A DNA stretch of 44,049 bases from Streptomyces sp. Ru71 (GCF_002920535.1 NZ_PQSS01000062.1:1-44049); one strand, 5' to 3'. Numbered from the stretch's first letter, positions 10,258 to 20,204 are shown. The notes: generated by a model not told the origin, from the sequence alone. Translations and numbers: made by a program.

Positions 10258-10731
10258 TCACGTCACAGCGGCTGCCACGGCGGGCTGTTGGGGCTCCTCC
10301 CGCCGAGGGGTCTCCCACTCGGGCTCGGGCCCGGCGTCCGTCCGGGGCGGCTGCCCGGTGGCCGGCTCCGGCCGGGTCGCCCGCTTGAACGCGGAGGTAC
10401 CCCGTGCCAGGTCGTGGCCGATCGCCACCGCGTCGACGTCCGCGGAGGTCCAGCTCGGCTGCCCTTCCCTGGTCTCCGAGCGCACCTTCAGCCGGCCCTG
10501 CACGATGACCGGGTCGCCCACGTTCACCGAGGCGGCGACGTGGGCGGCGAGCTGCCGGTTGGCCCACACCGTGAAGAAGCTGGTGTGCCCGTCGGTCCAG
10601 GTGTTCTTCTCCCGGTCCAGATAGCGCGCGGTCACCGCCAGCCGGAACCGCGCCGACGCCCCCGACGCCAGCTCCCGGAACACCGGCTGCGTCGCCACGT
10701 TGCCGACCGCGCAGATCATCGTCTCGTTCAT
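10258..10731 (-). CDS. ssbB: Single-stranded DNA-binding protein SsbB
   Basis: A 157-aa SSB paralogue. The OB fold spans residues 1-110 (MNETMICAVGNVATQPVFREL, then FRLAVTARY, FFTVWANRQLA and VIVQGRLKVR). The Pro/Glu-rich tail (111-157) ends AVAAAVT, without the acidic DDDIPF tip of the essential SsbA; this is the hallmark of Streptomyces SsbB (about 156 aa), known to be needed for chromosome segregation in sporulation. It lies downstream of dynA-dynB as in S. coelicolor, supporting co-expression during sporulation septation. The 326-bp gap to dynB carries phased hairpins, so it may also have its own promoter. Confidence 0.9.
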   Translation of the reverse strand: MNETMICAVGNVATQPVFRELASGASARFRLAVTARYLDREKNTWTDGHTSFFTVWANRQLAAHVAASVNVGDPVIVQGRLKVRSETREGQPSWTSADVDAVAIGHDLARGTSAFKRATRPEPATGQPPRTDAGPEPEWETPRREEPQQPAVAAAVT

Positions 10732-10830
10732 CGTCGTTCCCCTCCCGGGTGGGCGTACGGGCCCGTCCCGTACGGCCGCGTCCGGGCGCGGCGGCGGGGG
10801 CCACGCCCGGTCTCCGCCGCGCCGTACCGA

Positions 10831-10912
10831 CGACCGCGTCCGCAGCGGTCGCCCTGTGCGACGACCGCATCCGCAGCAGTCGTCTGTGCGGCAACCGCGT
10901 CCCTCGCGGTCG
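10831..10912. repeat. Three tandem hairpins, about 31-bp period
   Basis: Three imperfect palindromes start at 10831, 10862 and 10892. Each follows the pattern CGACCGCGTCCGCAGCGGTCG-like arms (CGACCGC ... GCGGTCG) and is followed by a TGTGCG-type linker. The period of 30-31 bp places the centres on one face of the helix (about three turns). They lie between the dynB stop and the ssbB start. They could be a three-stem terminator/attenuator or a protein-binding array; sequence alone does not decide. Confidence 0.65.
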
Positions 10913-11057
10913 CCGCACAGCCAGACTGCCGCTGTTCGGCCGGGCCCGCTGAGCGCTGTGGATCACCCACGGACTGTGGAAAACTCCGCCACCCGCACGG
11001 GTGAACCGTCGCCCCGCAGCACCTCACCCACCCACACTCGCAGGTTCCTTCCCCCGC

Positions 11058-13295
11058 TCACCGCCCGGCCGTCATCCCCACCCCCGTCACCCGGGCGTAC
11101 TGCTCGCGCACCTCCTGGTACCGCAGCAGCTCGGCGGCGAGCGGATCGAGCACCCGGCCCCGGCCGCACGCGGCGGCCGCCTCTCTCAGCCGCCGTTCCG
11201 CCTCCTGCCCGTAGCGCCGCGCCGGACCGCGTGCCGCGATGCGGCAGCCCCACTCGATGAACGGGCCGCCGACGATCCCGCACACCATCAGCAGCACCGG
11301 AACTCCCAGGTTCGGCGCCATCACCCCGACGATCTGCCCGGCCAGCCACAGCCCGCCGACGATCTGAAGGAGGGTCATGCACGCCTGCGCCAGCACCGCC
11401 ACCGGCCACCAGCCAGGACGCGGCGGCCGTCCCGGCGGCAGCCCGGCCCGTGCCGCCAGCTCGTCCAGCGCCTCGGGCAGCCCCTGCGCGCCGCGCACCG
11501 CCGCCTCCCGCACCGCCTGCGCCCAGGGCACGGGCAGCCCCGCCGAGGCCTGGTCGGCCACCGTGCGCACCGCGTGCTCCACACGCTGCCGGGCCGTGGC
11601 CTCCTCGTCGGGCTGCGAGCGCAACGGCAGCCGGCCCGTCGGGGGTTCGCGACGGTCCTGGTACCAGCGCCACAGCCGCAGCCAGGGCGTCCCGCAGGCC
11701 CGGTTGGCGTTGCGCAGCCAGGCGCGCTCGGCCGCGTCGCCGGCGGCCGTGGCCCCGACCGCGTCCGCGAGCCTCGCGGCGAACTCCTCGCGCGCCTCCT
11801 CGGTCAGCCCGGGCCGCCGCCGCGTGGCGTACACCGGCCGCAGCCCGGCCGCGGCGGCGTCGACGTCGGCGGCGATACGACGGGCGGCGGCGCCCCGCTC
11901 GGCCACGAACTGCCCGAGCGCCTCCCGCAGGTCACCGACCCCCTCGCCGGTGAGCGCGGACAGCGCCAGCACGTTCGCGCCCGGTTCGCCGTACTCGCCC
12001 AGCGCGATGCCGTCCTCGTCGAGCAGCCGCCGCAGATCGTCCAGGACCAGGTCGGTGGCCTCGCCGGGCAGCCGGTCGATCTGGTTGAGGACGACGAACA
12101 TCACCTCCGCGTGCCCCGCCATGGGCCGCAGATAGCGCTCGTGCAGCATCGCGTCGGCGTACTTCTCCGGGTCGACGACCCAGATGACGGCGTCGACCAG
12201 CTTCAGGATGCGGTCCACCTGCTCGCGGTGTTGCACGGCGGCCGAGTCGTGGTCGGGCAGGTCGACCAGGATGAGCCCGCGCAGCTGCTGCTCGGAGTCG
12301 GCGCTCTGCAGCGGGCGGCGGCGCAGCCGGGGCGGGATGCCGAGCCGTTCGATGAGGCCGACGGCGCCGTCGCTCCAGCTGCACGCGATGGGCGCGGCGG
12401 TGGTCGGCCGCCTTACGCCGGTCTCCGAGATGGGGACCCCGGCGAGCGCGTTGAACAGCTGCGACTTGCCGCTGCCGGTGGCGCCCGCGAGCGCGACGAC
12501 GGTGTGCTGCCCGGAGAGCCTGCGCCGCGCGGTGGCCTCGTCCAGGACACGGCCCGCCTCGGCGAGGGTGCGGTTCTCCAGGCGGGTGCGGGAGAGACCG
12601 ACGAGTTCGCGCAGCGCGTCCAGCCGGGAGCGCAGCGGCCCGTCGTACACCAGTGGTGCGACGCTCAGCGGACCGGGCGCCCGCGGTTCGAGCGGCGTCT
12701 GCTCGGCGGCGGTGGCCTCGGTCACGCGCCGTGCGATGAGCCCGTCGTCCCAGACGCCGACGGCCTCGCCTTCGCCCCGGCCACCGTCCTCTTCGCCGCC
12801 GGAGGCGGCGGACCGGCGCTCGGCGGGGGCACGATCGGCGGGGGCAAGATCGGCCTTGGTGCGGTGCTCGCCCGCTCCGTCGCCCGACGACGACGCGCGT
12901 CCCCCGGACGGGCTCTCCGTACGCCCCGCGGGCACGCGCACGTGCTCGCCGCCCGTCGGCGACGGCACGGACGGGACGTCCTCCCGGTCACCGTCACCGG
13001 TGGGCACCCCGTCGGCCTCACCGGCGCCGTCCTCCTCCCCGTCCGCCTCGGAGACGTCGTCGCCGACTTGCTCCAGCACCTTCTCGACGCCCCCGCCGGA
13101 CGGCGTCCCGGCCCCGCCGGCGTCGGCGCCCTCGGATGAGCATTCCGCACCACCGGAGGCCTCGTCCCCCAGAAGCCCCTGGTTCCCCTGTGTCCCCAGG
13201 CTGCCCAGGCGTTCCTCGTCATCCACGGCTCTCTCCCCTGGGTGCTCGGGGTGATCGGTGTGCTCCGTTTGTTCCTGGTCAGTGACGGCGGTCAC
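11058..13295 (-). CDS. dynB: Dynamin-like GTPase DynB (membrane-anchored)
   Basis: A 745-aa protein starting at GTG 13295, four bases past the dynA stop, with AGGAGAGG upstream. The first 190 residues are Glu/Asp/Gly/Pro-rich and probably disordered. The GTPase domain has P-loop GATGSGKS (271-278), G3 LVDLPDHDS and G4 NQIDRLPG. Near residues 590-650 two hydrophobic segments (WWPVAVLAQACMTLLQIVGG and VPVLLMVCGIVGGPFIEW) anchor it. Streptomyces DynB, the partner of DynA, has just this pair of helices and stabilises FtsZ ladders at sporulation septa. Assignment rests on the motif set, the adjacent DynA-like gene and ssbB synteny. Confidence 0.82.
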   Translation of the reverse strand: MTAVTDQEQTEHTDHPEHPGERAVDDEERLGSLGTQGNQGLLGDEASGGAECSSEGADAGGAGTPSGGGVEKVLEQVGDDVSEADGEEDGAGEADGVPTGDGDREDVPSVPSPTGGEHVRVPAGRTESPSGGRASSSGDGAGEHRTKADLAPADRAPAERRSAASGGEEDGGRGEGEAVGVWDDGLIARRVTEATAAEQTPLEPRAPGPLSVAPLVYDGPLRSRLDALRELVGLSRTRLENRTLAEAGRVLDEATARRRLSGQHTVVALAGATGSGKSQLFNALAGVPISETGVRRPTTAAPIACSWSDGAVGLIERLGIPPRLRRRPLQSADSEQQLRGLILVDLPDHDSAAVQHREQVDRILKLVDAVIWVVDPEKYADAMLHERYLRPMAGHAEVMFVVLNQIDRLPGEATDLVLDDLRRLLDEDGIALGEYGEPGANVLALSALTGEGVGDLREALGQFVAERGAAARRIAADVDAAAAGLRPVYATRRRPGLTEEAREEFAARLADAVGATAAGDAAERAWLRNANRACGTPWLRLWRWYQDRREPPTGRLPLRSQPDEEATARQRVEHAVRTVADQASAGLPVPWAQAVREAAVRGAQGLPEALDELAARAGLPPGRPPRPGWWPVAVLAQACMTLLQIVGGLWLAGQIVGVMAPNLGVPVLLMVCGIVGGPFIEWGCRIAARGPARRYGQEAERRLREAAAACGRGRVLDPLAAELLRYQEVREQYARVTGVGMTAGR

Positions 13296-13298
13296 CGG

Positions 13299-14909
13299 TC
13301 ACCTCTCCTTCTGCAGTACGGACAGCGCGGCGATGAGTTCGGCCTGCGGCTCGGCGTCCACGTCGAGTTCGTCCAGCGGCGCCAGCCGGCGCTCGCGTTC
13401 GCGGTGCAGCACCCGGTCCACGTGTTCGGTGAGCAGCCGCCCGCCCCGGTCGCGCAGCCGCAGCGCGCCATGGGCGCCGATCCGCTCGGCCAGGCCCTCC
13501 CCCGCGGGGCGGGCCCGCCGGCCGCCGAGCAGCGCGGTGGCGACGAGCGCGGCGATCATCTCCGGGTCGGGCGCGGCGCTGCGGTCCAGCTCCCGCACCT
13601 CTTCCTCGGCGTACTCCTCCAGCTCGCGCCGCCACCGCCGTACCGCGAGTCCGATGCGGTGCTCGGCGCTGTCCGGGGAGGTGTCGCGGCCGACGAGTTC
13701 GGGGGCGGCGGCGGCCGGTTCCCGGCGCCAGGCCTCGTCGATGCGCTCGTCGGCGGCGGTCACGGCGCACAGCAGCAGGGTGGCGAGGCTCTCGACGAGC
13801 GCGTCGAGCAGTTCCCCGGCGGTGCAGTCGAGCGGGAACGCGCGCCAGCGCTTGAGCGCGTCGCCGGCGAGGACGGCACCGGACTGCAGCCGGCCTCGCA
13901 CGCGCGCGTGCTCGGTGTCGTAGGCGCCGTCGATGGCGGCGGTCAGCCGCAGGGCTGCGGCGTACTGCTGCGCGGCGGCGGCGGCCAGTTCGGGCATGCG
14001 CGACTTGAGGGAGTCGAGGATGCCGTGGGCGGTGCGGGCCACGGCCTGCCGGCGTGCGTTCGCGTCCTGGGTCTGGTGCACCAGCCAGGTGCGCAGCGAG
14101 GCGACGGCGGTGGCCGGGAGCAGCCCGGCGCCCCAGGCGGACTCGGGCAGTTCGGGGACGGTGAAGCGGGGTACGTCGCCGAGGCCGGCCTTGGTCAGCA
14201 GGGCCCCGTACTGCCGGGAGACCTCGGAGACGACCTGGTGGGGCACCCGGTCCAGCACGGTCACCATGGTCACGTCGTACTCCTTGGCCGTGCGCAGCAG
14301 ATGCCAGGGCACGGCGTCGGCGTAGCGGGCGGCCGTGGTGACCATCACCCAGATGTCCGCGGCGCAGATCAGCTCGGCGGCCAGGACGCGGTTGTCGGCG
14401 ACGAGGGAGTCGATGTCGGGGGCGTCGAGGAGGGCGAGGCCGGGCGGCAGGGTGTCGGCGGTCTCGATGCGCAGCACGCGCGGGGGGCTGTCACCGGGAA
14501 GGAGCAACTCGTCGTCGCCGGGTTCCTGATGGGGCACCCACACCCGGGTGAGGTGGGGCAGGATCCGCGTGCCGCTGAACCAGTGATGGTCTTCCGGATG
14601 GCAGACCAGCACCGGGGTCCGGGTCGTCGGCCGCAGTACGCCCGCCTCACTGACGCGTCTGCCCACCAGGGAGTTGACGAGCGTCGACTTTCCGGCGCCG
14701 GTGGACCCGCCCACGACGGCGAGCAGCGGCGCGTCGGGTTGCCGCAGGCGGGGCACCAGGTAGTCGTCGAGCTGCGCGAGCAGTTCGTCGCGGTTGGCAC
14801 GCGCGCGTGGGGCTCCCGCCAAGGGCAGCGGAAAGCGTGCGGCGGCGACACGGTCGCGCAGGGCGGAGAGTGCGTCGAGCAGCTGAGGCCGTACGTCCAA
14901 GGTCACCAC
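13299..14909 (-). CDS. dynA: Dynamin-like GTPase DynA
   Basis: A 536-aa dynamin-family GTPase. I use GTG 14909 (MVTLDVRPQLLDALSALRDRV); an ATG at 14948 would add 13 residues, and neither has a clear ribosome site. P-loop GGSTGAGKSTLVNSLVG, G3 LLDAPDIDS and a G4-like VTVLDRVP are visible, followed by long helical regions typical of dynamin stalks. No transmembrane helix is seen, in contrast with DynB. DynA and DynB of Streptomyces act together at sporulation septa through SsgB/SepF contacts. Being first in the operon, its promoter should lie in 14910-15222. Confidence 0.82.
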   Translation of the reverse strand: MVTLDVRPQLLDALSALRDRVAAARFPLPLAGAPRARANRDELLAQLDDYLVPRLRQPDAPLLAVVGGSTGAGKSTLVNSLVGRRVSEAGVLRPTTRTPVLVCHPEDHHWFSGTRILPHLTRVWVPHQEPGDDELLLPGDSPPRVLRIETADTLPPGLALLDAPDIDSLVADNRVLAAELICAADIWVMVTTAARYADAVPWHLLRTAKEYDVTMVTVLDRVPHQVVSEVSRQYGALLTKAGLGDVPRFTVPELPESAWGAGLLPATAVASLRTWLVHQTQDANARRQAVARTAHGILDSLKSRMPELAAAAAQQYAAALRLTAAIDGAYDTEHARVRGRLQSGAVLAGDALKRWRAFPLDCTAGELLDALVESLATLLLCAVTAADERIDEAWRREPAAAAPELVGRDTSPDSAEHRIGLAVRRWRRELEEYAEEEVRELDRSAAPDPEMIAALVATALLGGRRARPAGEGLAERIGAHGALRLRDRGGRLLTEHVDRVLHRERERRLAPLDELDVDAEPQAELIAALSVLQKER

Positions 14910-15222
14910 ATGCGAAGAATGCCCAATTTTAGGGGAATTCTGAAGCATATGAGCATGTCTGCGCGCCGATAGAACACAAGGGACGGAAGGGATGAGCGGG
15001 ACATGAGCACAGCCCAGGCATAACGAGTGCACAACACCCGGCCCGCGAGGCGCCAAAACCGCTGCACGATTCGCACCTGCCTGCGATTATCGGGACCGCT
15101 TCACCGAACCTCCACACCGAGCCACGGAGGCGAAGCGACAGGGTCAAGGAACCGGGAGCCCTATCCTTGTCCCCGGCAACGGCGGCCCGACCCGGGCCCC
15201 ACCACCGAGGCCACCAACCCAG
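14910..15222. other. Intergenic region upstream of dynA and of tRNA-Arg
   Basis: No gene is visible. The left part is less GC-rich (AATTTTAGGGGAATTCT) and should hold the dynA promoter on the minus strand. The right part holds the tRNA promoter on the plus strand. I see no strong palindrome here. Confidence 0.35.
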
Positions 15223-15295
15223 GCCCCCGTAGCTCAGTGGATAGAGCAGGCGCCTTCTAAGCGCTTGGCCGCAGGTTCGAGTCCTGCCGGGGGCG
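15223..15295 (+). tRNA. tRNA-Arg (anticodon TCT)
   Basis: A 73-nt cloverleaf: acceptor GCCCCCG/CGGGGGC, D-arm GCTC...GAGC, anticodon stem GGCGC/GCGCT with loop CTTCTAA (anticodon TCT, reads AGA), T-arm GCAGG-TTCGAGT-CCTGC, and discriminator G. The CCA end is not encoded. The 3' half from 15250 is the attL of the integrated element, so the functional tRNA now ends in element-borne sequence. The anticodon stem closes with one G-T pair because of this swap. Confidence 0.95.
15250..15293 (+). repeat. attL (tRNA 3' half)
   Basis: This is the left copy of the 44-bp core. It begins GCGCCTTCTAAGCGC, covers the anticodon loop to the acceptor stem, and matches attR at 41 of 44 positions (mismatches at 15265, 15267 and 15280). 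Confidence 0.9.
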
Positions 15296-15304
15296 CATGT
15301 CTCC

Positions 15305-15329
15305 GCCCTCCCCCTGGGGAGGGCTTTTT
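15305..15329 (+). terminator. Intrinsic terminator after tRNA-Arg
   Basis: Stem GCCCTCCCC/GGGGAGGGC with a 2-base loop, then TTTTT. It is just inside the element, 10 bases past the tRNA end, so the element supplies both the tRNA 3' half and its terminator. Confidence 0.85.
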
Positions 15330-15440
15330 GCTGGTCAGAGCTGGTGCGGGGCGGCACGGCGAAGCCCCGGGCGCCCTCTAGATGATCAAGGGCGGGATCC
15401 GGGGCTGTACGGCTGTCACCGGGTTTTCGCGGGTGGCTCT

Positions 15441-15458
15441 GTCGAATACGTGTCGAAG
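15441..15458 (+). promoter_or_regulatory. Left-end paired GTCGAA site (candidate integrase/Xis arm site)
   Basis: GTCGAATACGTGTCGAAG contains GTCGAA twice, 11 bp apart (one helical turn). A copy with one mismatch is found at 34793-34810 near the other end, in the same orientation. It lies between attL and the integrase stop, where arm-type recombinase sites are expected. Confidence 0.5.
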
Positions 15459-15471
15459 TTTTGGGCCGGGG

Positions 15472-16866
15472 TCAGCCGGCGCCGCGTACCTCAGGAAGAT
15501 CGCCCGCGGCTTCGAGCCGCCGTTTCAGGTCCGGAAGCTGGCCATCGATGCATCGGGCGTACGTGGCGAGGAGCACCACCACGCTGTTACCGGCCCACTC
15601 AGCGACCTGGGCGGGCGGGATCCCGTCGTTGAGCCACTTCGTGAGCCGGGTGTTGCGGTTGTCGTACACCCGGCGCCCGGTGGGCGACTCGTAGACGTGC
15701 GGGGGCAGTACAGCCTTGCGTGCGCTCCGCCACGCCCGACGGATGACGGATCCGGCGAGGATGCCGCCAGACTCACCCTGGAAGAGCAGATCACCCGGCT
15801 GGAGCTGTTCGTCCTCGATGTGCTGCCGCAGGATCCGAGTCAGGGCCGGGTGCCCCGGCACGGTACGCGTCTCGCCCTCCGCCCGGCCTTTCAGGTCGCG
15901 TTGCTCGTGGATCTCCCCGGTGTCGGTCCACTGCTTCCCGACCTCAGGGGTCGCGGTGTGGATCAGCAGCTCGCACCACTGGTCGTCGGCGTCGGGCTCG
16001 GGCAGCGTGACGTCCTCGACGCGCATGGCCACGGCTTCCTCGGGCCGGGGGCCGCAGTAGTACAAGGTGGCGAAGAAGGCGTGCAGCCGCTTTCCGCCGC
16101 GCGGCCGGCGCCGTATCCAGTCGAGGATGGCCGCCGCCTGCTCGGGATTCAGCAGGGACCGCTTGTCGACGGCGTTCGTGGTCTTGGTGACGGCCGTCGA
16201 CTCCTTGCCCTTGGGCAGGGGGTTGGTCCGGAGGATGCGCCGCCGGATCGCGTACTTCATGGCGACATTGAGGATCCGGCGGTTGCGCTTCCGGGACCAG
16301 GCCGCCGCCTGCTTGCCGTCGAGGCGGGTATCGATAGCGCGCAAGACCTCGTCGACCTTCTCCGGGTCCTCCCACGCCGAGACGGGTAGGGAGTTCCGCT
16401 CGACCCAGCGGAGGATGTCCACGACGTCTCGGGGCGCCTGCGGGCGTCGGTTCGTGTTGAAGGCCCATTCACGCAGAGCGGTGCGTACAGCCACGGGGGC
16501 GAACGCGGTGGGCTGGGCCCGCAACAGCGCGATGGTGGTCGCGGTCAGGGTCTTGGCGAGGTTCTTGCGGCTGTTGCCGCCGAGTTGCGACCAACGGGCG
16601 TCCACGTACTCGACGGCGAACTTGTACCAGCTCATAGCCGCCGACTTGGAGCGGTGGGAGACGGGAAGGCCTGTGGCAACGACGAAGGCTTCTCCCTTGC
16701 CCGTCGCCCGGATCAGCTCGGAGCGGAAGCCTTCAGCGAGCGCGACAGTACCGAAGGGCTCGCGCCAAGCCTTGCCTGCGACGACCCAGCGCACGGTGTA
16801 CGTCGTCTTCCGAGCGCCCTTGTACGTGAGGATCTTGTAGACCTTGACGTCGTACGTCGTCTCCAT
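15472..16866 (-). CDS. int: Tyrosine-type site-specific integrase
   Basis: A 464-aa recombinase that would integrate and excise the element at tRNA-Arg. The N-terminal beta-rich and core-binding domain occupies about 1-190, and the catalytic domain follows. Box I Arg is in YYCGPRPEEAVAMR, box II reads YDNRN (401-405), the third motif is EWAGNSV, and the nucleophile Tyr is in ATYARC (about 436). Streptomyces pSAM2-type relatives usually show YDLRH here, so the Asn residues are unusual. It lies next to attL, in the usual place, and its start overlaps the xis stop (TGATG), giving coupled translation. Confidence 0.93.
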   Translation of the reverse strand: METTYDVKVYKILTYKGARKTTYTVRWVVAGKAWREPFGTVALAEGFRSELIRATGKGEAFVVATGLPVSHRSKSAAMSWYKFAVEYVDARWSQLGGNSRKNLAKTLTATTIALLRAQPTAFAPVAVRTALREWAFNTNRRPQAPRDVVDILRWVERNSLPVSAWEDPEKVDEVLRAIDTRLDGKQAAAWSRKRNRRILNVAMKYAIRRRILRTNPLPKGKESTAVTKTTNAVDKRSLLNPEQAAAILDWIRRRPRGGKRLHAFFATLYYCGPRPEEAVAMRVEDVTLPEPDADDQWCELLIHTATPEVGKQWTDTGEIHEQRDLKGRAEGETRTVPGHPALTRILRQHIEDEQLQPGDLLFQGESGGILAGSVIRRAWRSARKAVLPPHVYESPTGRRVYDNRNTRLTKWLNDGIPPAQVAEWAGNSVVVLLATYARCIDGQLPDLKRRLEAAGDLPEVRGAG

Positions 16867-17059
16867 CAGGCGGCGTCCTCACGGTCGTCGAGCCAGTGTT
16901 CGAGGTCGCTGCGCCGGATCCGGAGGTCGCCGTTCGGGAGCTTGATGCAGCGCGGCGCACGCCGCTTGGCCCGCCAGTCGTAGAAGGTCGAGCGTGAGAT
17001 GGCCAGTTCCTCGCAGACCTCCGCGAGGGTGAGCATGTTGCGCGACCGGACGGCCGTGG

Positions 17060-17063
<4 letters not shown>
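16866..17063 (-). CDS. xis: Excisionase-like helix-turn-helix protein
   Basis: A 65-aa winged HTH of the MerR/excisionase group: LTLAEVCEELAISRSTFYDWRAKRRAPRCIKLPNGDLRIRRSDL shows the HTH and wing, and the tail LEHWLDDRE is typical. It starts inside the rep stop (ATGA) and ends inside the integrase start, so rep-xis-int form one coupled unit. AICE Xis proteins bend attachment DNA and favour excision. Confidence 0.88.
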
Positions 17064-18466
<1,403 letters not shown>

Positions 18467-18554
18467 GCTGGGTGTTCCTTCCGGTTGCGAGATCGGATAG
18501 GGACGGCGCCCGGGCGGCGGATGCTTGGCGGTATCGAGGCCGCCCGGGGGCCGG

Positions 18555-18872
18555 TCAGCGTCGCTTGGTGTCCGCGTGGACGAGCGAGCGGATCACCAGG
18601 GTGCAGATGGCGAGTGAGGCGCCGGTGATGGCGACGGCCAGGAGCATCGAGACGAGGACGGCGCCGACGACCAGGACCACGGCGGTGCCGCCGCCGACGA
18701 GGGCGAGCGCGGTGCCGGGGGTGAGCTGGACCGTGGGCCGGGACGGCGTTGCAGGCGCCGGGGTGGCCGGCGGGGGCGGGGCGCTCGGGGTGATGGTGGT
18801 CGGCTCGACGACGGCGGGCGGGTTGGTGAGGCCGGTCGGCGTGGGCATGGTGGGGATCTTCGGGCGGAGCAT
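18555..18872 (-). CDS. SpdD-like plasmid spread protein
   Basis: A 105-aa protein with a Pro/Thr-rich N-terminal half (PPPPATPAPATPSRP) and two hydrophobic stretches forming the C-terminal half (about 52-95), ending in HADTKRR. This composition matches SpdD of pSAM2-type elements, which helps intramycelial spread after transfer (pock formation). It is the most rep-proximal gene of the spd block. Confidence 0.72.
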   Translation of the reverse strand: MLRPKIPTMPTPTGLTNPPAVVEPTTITPSAPPPPATPAPATPSRPTVQLTPGTALALVGGGTAVVLVVGAVLVSMLLAVAITGASLAICTLVIRSLVHADTKRR

Positions 18873-18893
18873 CGGTGATCTCCCTTCGGGCGG

Positions 18894-19049
18894 TTACTTG
18901 ATGAGGCTGTTGATCGCAGGGGCCAGGACGCTGTCGGCCAGGAGGAAGCCGCCGAGGAGCAGCACGGCGATGAGCCAGGCGGGCGGGCGGATGAGCTTGA
19001 CGCCGAGGTAGCCGACGGCGAGGAGCGCGAACCAGAGCGGGACCTGCAT
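18894..19049 (-). CDS. 51-aa membrane protein in the spd block
   Basis: It starts MQVPLWFALLAVGYLGVKLI and is almost entirely hydrophobic, with two predicted helices (about 4-20 and 25-42). It has GGAGG-like GAGGCAACCGCC before the ATG and lies 13 bp after the preceding gene stop. Small proteins of this type are regular members of AICE spread operons. Specific function is unknown. Confidence 0.7.
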   Translation of the reverse strand: MQVPLWFALLAVGYLGVKLIRPPAWLIAVLLLGGFLLADSVLAPAINSLIK

Positions 19050-19061
19050 GGCGGTTGCCTC

Positions 19062-19253
19062 CTAGCGGACGCGGCAGCGGTGAGTGCGGGCGGCGAGCTG
19101 GGCGGCGGTCTGGCTGGTGTAGTCGGCGGACCAGCCGCAGCCGTCGGAGCTGCACACGGCGGCGTGCTTGGTCTGGCCGTTGCGGTCGCGGTGGGTACCG
19201 ATCTGCACCGGGCCGATCCGCATCACGGAGTGGAAGTTGTCGCGGGCGGGCAT
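19062..19253 (-). CDS. Mobile element transfer protein (small Cys protein)
   Basis: A 63-aa protein beginning MPARDNFHSVMRIGPVQIGT, with a Cys pair CSSDGC (residues 34-39) and a C-terminal THRCRVR. It resembles the small 'mobile element transfer protein' of Streptomyces AICEs. The three Cys and nearby His suggest metal binding, which is inference. It lies between the spd membrane genes. Confidence 0.75.
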   Translation of the reverse strand: MPARDNFHSVMRIGPVQIGTHRDRNGQTKHAAVCSSDGCGWSADYTSQTAAQLAARTHRCRVR

Positions 19254-19272
19254 GGCTGGTGCTCCTTCCTGG

Positions 19273-19956
19273 TCAGGCGAGGTGGGCGGCGATGGCGTCG
19301 GCCAGGTGCGGCGGGACGCCGAGGCGGGCGCGGAGAGTGTCGGTGTCGATCGGGGAGCCCGTGCGGATGCGGTACTCATCGGCGACCTTGCGGGCGTGGT
19401 CGACGAGGACGGGGGGAACCGCGGGGGACGGGGCCGGAAATGCCGGGGGCTCGTCGGCTCGCGGGGGCTGGGGCTCGTCGGTTGCGGGAGCCAGGGGTTC
19501 TGGTTCGGGCTCCGGAACAAGGTCCGGCTCGGGGACGGTGGCCGGCTCGGGCTTGGATGCCGGCGGTTCCGGCTGCGTTTGGTGCTGGTGCTTGGCGGAG
19601 TGGGCGAGCAGGGTGCCGCCGAGGAAGGCCAGTGCGGGCCATCCGGCGATGCCGAGGCGGAGCAGGGCGGGCGGGTCGGCCAGGTCGAGGAATCCGGCGG
19701 TGGCGACGTTGGCGCCGAGCGAGGCGAACAGGGCGATGAGGAACCAGGACCAGGCGAGCCGGGAGGGTCCCTCGCTGCGGAGCCGTCGCCACGCGGCGAC
19801 CAGGAGCAGGTCGACGCTGACCGGGTAGGCCCATGCTTTCCAGCCGTCCTGTCCGGCAGCGGCGGCGAGGTCGTGCAGGTGGGCGAAGGACAGGGCTCCG
19901 GCAATGACGGCCTGCACCAGGACGGCGTCGACGCGCAGGCCGGGTCGGGTGGTCAT
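19273..19956 (-). CDS. SpdB2-like (DUF2637) membrane protein
   Basis: A 227-aa protein. The N-terminal 110 residues contain four hydrophobic helices (about 10-30, 38-55, 66-88, 95-115) with the DUF2637 pattern AHLHDLAAAAGQDGWKAWAYPVSVDLLLVAAW. A Pro/Glu linker (120-175) leads to a C-terminal HTH-like segment (RIRTGSPIDTDTLRARLGVP). SpdB2 of related plasmids is an integral membrane spread protein that works with TraB. Its start overlaps the preceding small gene (TGATG). Confidence 0.82.
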   Translation of the reverse strand: MTTRPGLRVDAVLVQAVIAGALSFAHLHDLAAAAGQDGWKAWAYPVSVDLLLVAAWRRLRSEGPSRLAWSWFLIALFASLGANVATAGFLDLADPPALLRLGIAGWPALAFLGGTLLAHSAKHQHQTQPEPPASKPEPATVPEPDLVPEPEPEPLAPATDEPQPPRADEPPAFPAPSPAVPPVLVDHARKVADEYRIRTGSPIDTDTLRARLGVPPHLADAIAAHLA

Positions 19957-20120
19957 CAGGAACCCTCGGCGGCGGTGTCGGGCGGCTCGGGGAGCGAGGC
20001 GGCCAGCGAGGGGCTGACGGCTTCGACAAAGTCGAGGTCAGCGCCGTTCGTGTCGGCGTAGAGGGCGAGTTGGCCGAGCAGGAGCACGGTGCGGGCGAAG
20101 TCCTCGCAGTCGGGGCACAT
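19956..20120 (-). CDS. 54-aa protein in the transfer operon
   Basis: The likely start is ATG 20120 (MCPDCEDFARTVLLLGQLALY) with GGGAG about 10 bases upstream; ATG 20147 has no ribosome site. A CPDC motif at residues 2-5 and a short amphipathic helix are the only features. It is coupled to the spdB2-like gene. Unknown function, but similar small Cys proteins occur in AICE spd operons. Confidence 0.6.
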   Translation of the reverse strand: MCPDCEDFARTVLLLGQLALYADTNGADLDFVEAVSPSLAASLPEPPDTAAEGS

Positions 20121-20204
20121 GGCGGTCGTTCTCCCTTCATCAGGCATGGCGGGGGTAGGGACTTGACGCGAAGGCGGTCGCGCCGACCGCGGAGGGGCGG
20201 GGAG

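Noticed and set aside
11001..13139. 712-aa plus-strand open frame over dynB
   Set aside because: Arg/Pro/Gly-rich shadow of dynB, which shows GTPase motifs on the other strand.
13242..14972. 576-aa plus-strand open frame over dynA
   Set aside because: Shadow frame of low complexity; dynA on the minus strand has P-loop and dynamin features.
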